NCBI RefSeq assembly: GCF_001445655.1
Contig: NZ_LNBE01000004.1
Span: forward strand, 3,378,420 to 3,442,419
Direction: 5' to 3'
Length of the DNA stretch: 64,000 bases
Source of the DNA: Streptomyces roseifaciens
Lineage (GTDB): Bacteria > Actinomycetota > Actinomycetes > Streptomycetales > Streptomycetaceae
Below are positions 60,325 through 64,000 of this stretch, piece after piece (within the stretch, counting starts at the first letter, position 1; every line of letters begins with the position of its first letter). Under the pieces are notes generated by a model. It saw only the letters and a program-made list of their open reading frames with translations. It ran no database searches and had not been told where the DNA came from. The translations under genes were made by a program, and so were the position numbers.

Positions 60325-62687
60325 CGCCACCCAGGAATCCCCGTAACGATCCTCCCGGCAAACCGCCCGCGCAGCCCCCCGACCCTTCCCCGCCCCCCGA
60401 CCGCTGCACCTGGCCCGGCTGCGACAGCCGTATCGAGGCGACAGGCTTCTGCTCCACGCGCGGCCACCGCGCCCGGCGCGAGGTCCCGCCCGTGCCGGAC
60501 AGCCCGCCCACGGCCGGCACCCGCAGGCGGGCCGAGACCGACCGGCTGTTCACCGTGGGCCCCGCCGAGGACGGCCTGCTCGACCTGCCCTACATCGCCA
60601 CCCCCTCCCCCGAGGCCCTGGTCGTCGCGGACCCCCGGGTCCCGGCCGGCGGCAAGACCTGCGGACACGGCGGCTGCACCGCGATCGTCGGCCGTCCGTA
60701 CGCCGGGCAGCCGGCCCTACCCACGGGCTTCTGCGAGCGGTGCGGCCACCCCTACGACTTCACCCCGCGCCTGGCCCCCGGCGATCTGGTCGGCGGGCAG
60801 TACCGCGTGGTGGGGTGCGTGGCCAACGGCGGCCTCGGCTGGGTCTACCTCGCACACGACATCCGGCTGGAGGGCACCCCCGTGGCCCTCAAGGGCCTCA
60901 TCAACACCCGCGACCCCGAAGCCCTGCAGAACATGGGCGAGGAACGGCGCAACCTCATCCGCTTCAACCACCCCGACATCGTCCGCATCATCAACTTCGT
61001 CACCCACCCGGAACCCGCAGCCGACGGCGGCGCACCGGACGCGGACGGCCCGGGCGGCGACGGGCCCACCCGTTACATCGTCATGGAGTTCGTCCGCGGC
61101 ATGCTCCTCTCCCAGGTGCGCGACCGCATCACCCGCCGCGAGGGCCCCTTCGGCGAGGACCGCATCTTCGAGTACGTCCTGTCGTACGGCTGCCGCATCC
61201 TCGACGCCCTGGAGAGCCTGCACCGCAAGAACTACGTCTACTGCGACCTCAAGCCCAACAACGTCATGCACTACGCGGACCGGATCAAGCTCATCGACCT
61301 CGGCGCCACCCGAGAGCTGGGCGACGAGAGCGGCTTGGTCCTCGGCGCCCGCGGCTTCACCGCCCCCGAGGTCGCCCGCCACGGCGCCCGGGGCCTGTCG
61401 GTCCAATCGGACCTCTTCAGCCTCGGCATGACCCTGCGCGCCCTCTCCGACGACTCCGGCCGGCAGCCCCCGGGCCTCGGCGCCGAGTCCTACCGGCGGG
61501 CCGTCTCCCGCGCCACCGCGAAGGAGGCGCCCGGCCGCTTCGCCTCCGCCCGCGAGATGGCCGAGCAACTGCGCGGCGTCCTGCGCGAGATCCGCTCCCT
61601 GCGCACCGGCACGGAGCACCCCGAGCCGTCCACCCTGTTCGCCCCCGCCGTCACCCTCCTAGACGCCTCGCTCGGGCGCGTGCCTCCCCTGGAGCGCTGG
61701 CTGGGCGGCGAGCCGCGCCCGCTCCTCGACCCCGGCCTGCCCGCGGCCGACCGCGTCCCGCGCCACCTGCCCGTGCCCTACCCCGACCCCGGCGACCCGG
61801 CCGCGGCCCTGCTCGGCCAGCCCACCACCAGCGGCCCGCGCCGCCTGATCCAGCAGCTGTCCGCCTCGAAGCACAAGTCGGTGGAGATCTGTCTCCGGCA
61901 GCTGCGCGCCCACCTCGAACTGGGCGAACTCGGGGCCGCCGAGGAGCGTCTGACGACTGCGAAGCAGCTCTTGGGGAAACTGGTCTCCTACGACTGGCGG
62001 ATCTCCTGGCACCAGGGCCTGCTCCACCTCGCCCGGCGCGAACCGGACGCTGCCGAGGGCGAGTTCGACCGCGTCTACCACGACCTGCCCGGCGAGTACG
62101 CCCCCAAGCTGGCCCTCGGCTTCTGCGCCGAGCAGCGCGGCGACGCGGAGGCCGCCGAGCGCTACTACCAGGCCGTGTGGCAGCGCAACCGCTCCCAGGG
62201 CAGCGCCGCCTTCGGGCTCGCCCGGCTGCGGCTGGCCACCGGCGACCGCACCGGCGCGGTCGAGCTCCTCGACGGCCTGCCGGAGGTCTCCCGTCACTAC
62301 GACGCGGCCCGCATCGCCTGCGTACGCATCCTCTCCGGCCGCCTCCACACCGACGGCGGCCGCGGGCTGCCCGGCCGCGCCGACCTGGCCGCGGCCCTGG
62401 ACCGCCTGCCCCGGCTCTACCTGGACGAGGGCCACCCCGGCGGCCCGGCCCGCGAGCGGCTGGAGGCGGAGACGCTCGAAGTGGCCCTGGAGCGGGTACG
62501 GGCAGGGGCGACGACCGGCGGGCCGGGTGAGGGCACCGCACTCTTCGGCGCGGACGACGAGGAGTTCGCCCTCCGCTCCCGGCTGGAGGCGAAGCTGCGC
62601 CGGCTGGCACGGCAGGCACCCACCCCGGGCGGCCTGGCCGCCCTGGTCGACCTGGCGAACAGCGTCCGCCCCAGGACCCGCTTCTGA
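60321..62687 (+). CDS. PknG-like serine/threonine kinase with rubredoxin-like and TPR domains
   Basis: 788 aa from ATG 60321. The N-terminus has cysteine pairs (CTWPGCDSRIEATGFC; CGHGGCTAI and FCERCGHPY), a rubredoxin-like metal centre as in M. tuberculosis PknG. The kinase (about 155-415) has the glycine loop VANGGLGWVYLAHD, lysine ALKGL near residue 192, the catalytic loop NYVYCDLKPNNVM (D about 308) and IKLIDLGATRE in place of DFG. The remaining 370 residues are TPR-like helices (LELGELGAAEERLTTAKQLL). PknG senses metabolic or redox state and controls central metabolism in mycobacteria. Here it sits between a protease and a vWA gene, not beside glnH/glnX. Confidence 0.93.
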   Translation: MTPPRNPRNDPPGKPPAQPPDPSPPPDRCTWPGCDSRIEATGFCSTRGHRARREVPPVPDSPPTAGTRRRAETDRLFTVGPAEDGLLDLPYIATPSPEALVVADPRVPAGGKTCGHGGCTAIVGRPYAGQPALPTGFCERCGHPYDFTPRLAPGDLVGGQYRVVGCVANGGLGWVYLAHDIRLEGTPVALKGLINTRDPEALQNMGEERRNLIRFNHPDIVRIINFVTHPEPAADGGAPDADGPGGDGPTRYIVMEFVRGMLLSQVRDRITRREGPFGEDRIFEYVLSYGCRILDALESLHRKNYVYCDLKPNNVMHYADRIKLIDLGATRELGDESGLVLGARGFTAPEVARHGARGLSVQSDLFSLGMTLRALSDDSGRQPPGLGAESYRRAVSRATAKEAPGRFASAREMAEQLRGVLREIRSLRTGTEHPEPSTLFAPAVTLLDASLGRVPPLERWLGGEPRPLLDPGLPAADRVPRHLPVPYPDPGDPAAALLGQPTTSGPRRLIQQLSASKHKSVEICLRQLRAHLELGELGAAEERLTTAKQLLGKLVSYDWRISWHQGLLHLARREPDAAEGEFDRVYHDLPGEYAPKLALGFCAEQRGDAEAAERYYQAVWQRNRSQGSAAFGLARLRLATGDRTGAVELLDGLPEVSRHYDAARIACVRILSGRLHTDGGRGLPGRADLAAALDRLPRLYLDEGHPGGPARERLEAETLEVALERVRAGATTGGPGEGTALFGADDEEFALRSRLEAKLRRLARQAPTPGGLAALVDLANSVRPRTRF

Positions 62688-62700
62688 CACGAGGGAACGA

Positions 62701-62760
62701 ATGGACCGAGGCAAGGGACCGAGGCAAGGAACCGACGCGATGAACCGAGATGCGCGATGA
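62701..62760 (+). repeat. Tandem repeats and mini-ORF at the vWA gene start
   Basis: ATGAACCGAGATG occurs at 62740 and 62757, as 17-bp tandem units, preceded by GACCGAGGCAAGG repeats. An ORF from ATG 62701 (or 62740) ends at TGA 62758-62760, overlapping the true start ATG 62757 by 4 nt. It encodes MDRGKGPRQGTDAMNRDAR. Confidence 0.8.
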
Positions 62761-64000
62761 ACCGAGATGACGGTGCGGGCCCGCAGGACCGCGCGCCGAC
62801 GGCGGCCCTGCCCGCCCTCACCGCCCAGCTGGGGCAGAACAAGCACCTGCCGGCCGGGGCCGGCATCGTACCGGCCCACGCCATCCTCACCGTCGAGGGC
62901 CACGGCCTGGGCGGGGTCACCGCCCACTCCTCCTCCGCGGAGGTCGTCGTCATCGACTGCTCGGGGTCGATGAGCTGGCCCAGCACGAAGATCTCGGCGG
63001 CCCGCAAGGCCGCGGCCGCCGCCATCGGCGTCCTGCGCGACGGCACCCGCTTCGCCCTCGTCGAAGGCACCGACAAGGCCCGCGTCGTCTACCCGGCCAC
63101 CGGCCGGATGGCCGTCGCCGGCCCCGACACCCGCGCCGACGCCGCCCGCACCGCCCACGACCTCGTCGCCGCGGGCGGCACGGCCATCGCCTCCTGGCTC
63201 GCCTGCGCCCGCGACCTGCTCACCGCCCCGGAGCAGGACCACCCCATCCGGCACGCCCTCCTGCTGACCGACGGCAGGAACGAGCACGACCGGCCCGACG
63301 AGCTGGAGCGCGTCCTCGCCGACTGCGCCGGGAAGTTCACCTGCGACGCGCGCGGCATCGGCGACCAGTGGGGCGCCGCCGAACTGCGGGCGATCGCCAC
63401 CCGGCTGCACGGCAAGGCGGATGCGGTCGAGCGCGACTCCGACCTTGAGGAGGAGTTCCGCACGATGATGACCAGCGCCATGACGAAGGCGCTGCCCGGC
63501 ATACGGATCCGCGTCCGGCTGCGCGTCGGCAGCGAGCTCCGCTTCTTCAAGCAAGTCTTCCCCACCGAGCTGAACCTGACCGCGGAGGCCGTGCAGACCG
63601 GGGAGCGCAGCTGGGACTTCCCGACCGGGGCCTGGGGCGACGAGTCCCGCGACTACCACCTGTGCGTCACGGCCGACCCCGCCGGCGACCCGATGGACGA
63701 GGACATGCAGCTGGCCTCCCTGTCGCTGGTGGCCGACGCCGTCGGCGACCACCCCGCCGAGGCCGTCGTCGCCGTGCCCCGGCCCGTCCCCCTGCTCGTC
63801 CACTGGACCGACGACGCCGCCCTGTCCACGCGCGTCCACCCGCGCGTCGCCCACTTCGCCGGCCACGCCGACCTGGGCCGCGCGGTCAACGCCGGCTGCG
63901 AGGCGTACGAGCGGGGCGACCGCGCGACCGCGGAGGAGGAGTGGGGCCGGGCGGTACGGCTCGCCCACGACCTCGGCGACGAGAAGATGCTGCGCCGGCT
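62757..64000 (+). CDS. vWA domain-containing protein (cut by window end)
   Basis: At least 414 aa from ATG 62757; the frame is open to the end of the window. The vWA domain starts about residue 60 with VVVIDCSGSMSWPSTKISAA, the MIDAS motif D-x-S-x-S, then AAGGTAIASWLA (third loop Thr) and RHALLLTDGRNEHDRPDELE (MIDAS Asp). A beta-rich region of 150 residues and the start of a helical domain follow (RAVNAGCEAYERGDRATAEE). vWA domains hold partner proteins through a metal ion. It is the third gene of the protease-kinase-vWA set, 69 bp after the kinase, with a translated leader. Confidence 0.88.
   Translation, partial: MNRDDGAGPQDRAPTAALPALTAQLGQNKHLPAGAGIVPAHAILTVEGHGLGGVTAHSSSAEVVVIDCSGSMSWPSTKISAARKAAAAAIGVLRDGTRFALVEGTDKARVVYPATGRMAVAGPDTRADAARTAHDLVAAGGTAIASWLACARDLLTAPEQDHPIRHALLLTDGRNEHDRPDELERVLADCAGKFTCDARGIGDQWGAAELRAIATRLHGKADAVERDSDLEEEFRTMMTSAMTKALPGIRIRVRLRVGSELRFFKQVFPTELNLTAEAVQTGERSWDFPTGAWGDESRDYHLCVTADPAGDPMDEDMQLASLSLVADAVGDHPAEAVVAVPRPVPLLVHWTDDAALSTRVHPRVAHFAGHADLGRAVNAGCEAYERGDRATAEEEWGRAVRLAHDLGDEKMLRR

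Overview
The window is chromosomal DNA of a high-GC actinobacterium, almost certainly a Streptomyces. Codons are strongly G/C-ended, GTG starts are frequent, and the content includes the group-2 sigma factor HrdD, the septal protein SepX/GlpR, Scr1-type regulators with a DUF6879 partner, a PknG-like kinase and a TTA-containing accessory gene. No organism name can be proved from the sequence alone.

Layout. 1-4,850: tail of a GNAT acetyltransferase, a DUF1269-like protein, an orphan histidine kinase, a secreted GH89 alpha-N-acetylglucosaminidase and tRNA-Ala(CGC). 4,951-10,186: a minus-strand block galU > glp (gephyrin-like MoeA) > moaC > mog > rimJ-type acetyltransferase > sepX/glpR, joining molybdenum-cofactor-type genes to cell-division genes. 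10,238-15,671: 5-formyl-THF cyclo-ligase, penicillin acylase and a proton antiporter. 15,886-26,051: MFS exporter, CIRCE-controlled FmdB-type zinc ribbon, MTA phosphorylase, MscL, LtrA, P1 peptidase, VIT1-type transporter, methyltransferase and a GntR-ABC drug or bacitracin-type operon.

26,161-30,840 is an accessory patch: a winged-helix/zinc-ribbon regulator, a 69-aa protein, DUF6879, an Scr1-type HTH regulator, a 53-aa peptide coupled to a protein-aspartate methyltransferase (a candidate aspartimide-type RiPP locus), and a broken second DUF6879 gene. 30,889-34,585 is the fructose PTS operon fruR-fruK-fruA. 34,726-45,433 holds two MFS exporters with regulators, hrdD behind a SigR-type promoter, a MarR/DODA-dioxygenase pair and a secreted M6-type metalloprotease.

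45,399-51,570: a TetR regulator divergent from two small membrane proteins, tRNA-Arg(CCT), a visibly AT-richer DUF262 + HEPN gene pair (possible defence module) and two tandem cytochrome P450s. 51,947-57,867: a coiled-coil/Mrr-nuclease/TerD fusion, recQ, a class F-like sortase and a Ser/Gly-rich surface protein. 58,204-64,000: a coupled operon of trypsin-like protease, PknG-like kinase and vWA protein (the last cut by the window end).

A recurring theme is short tandem repeats (12-30 bp) sitting on or just beside start and stop codons (about 801, 23,600, 25,572, 37,317, 39,441, 44,027, 54,083, 56,180 and 62,740). In two cases the duplicated start region creates tiny upstream ORFs whose stops overlap the true start.
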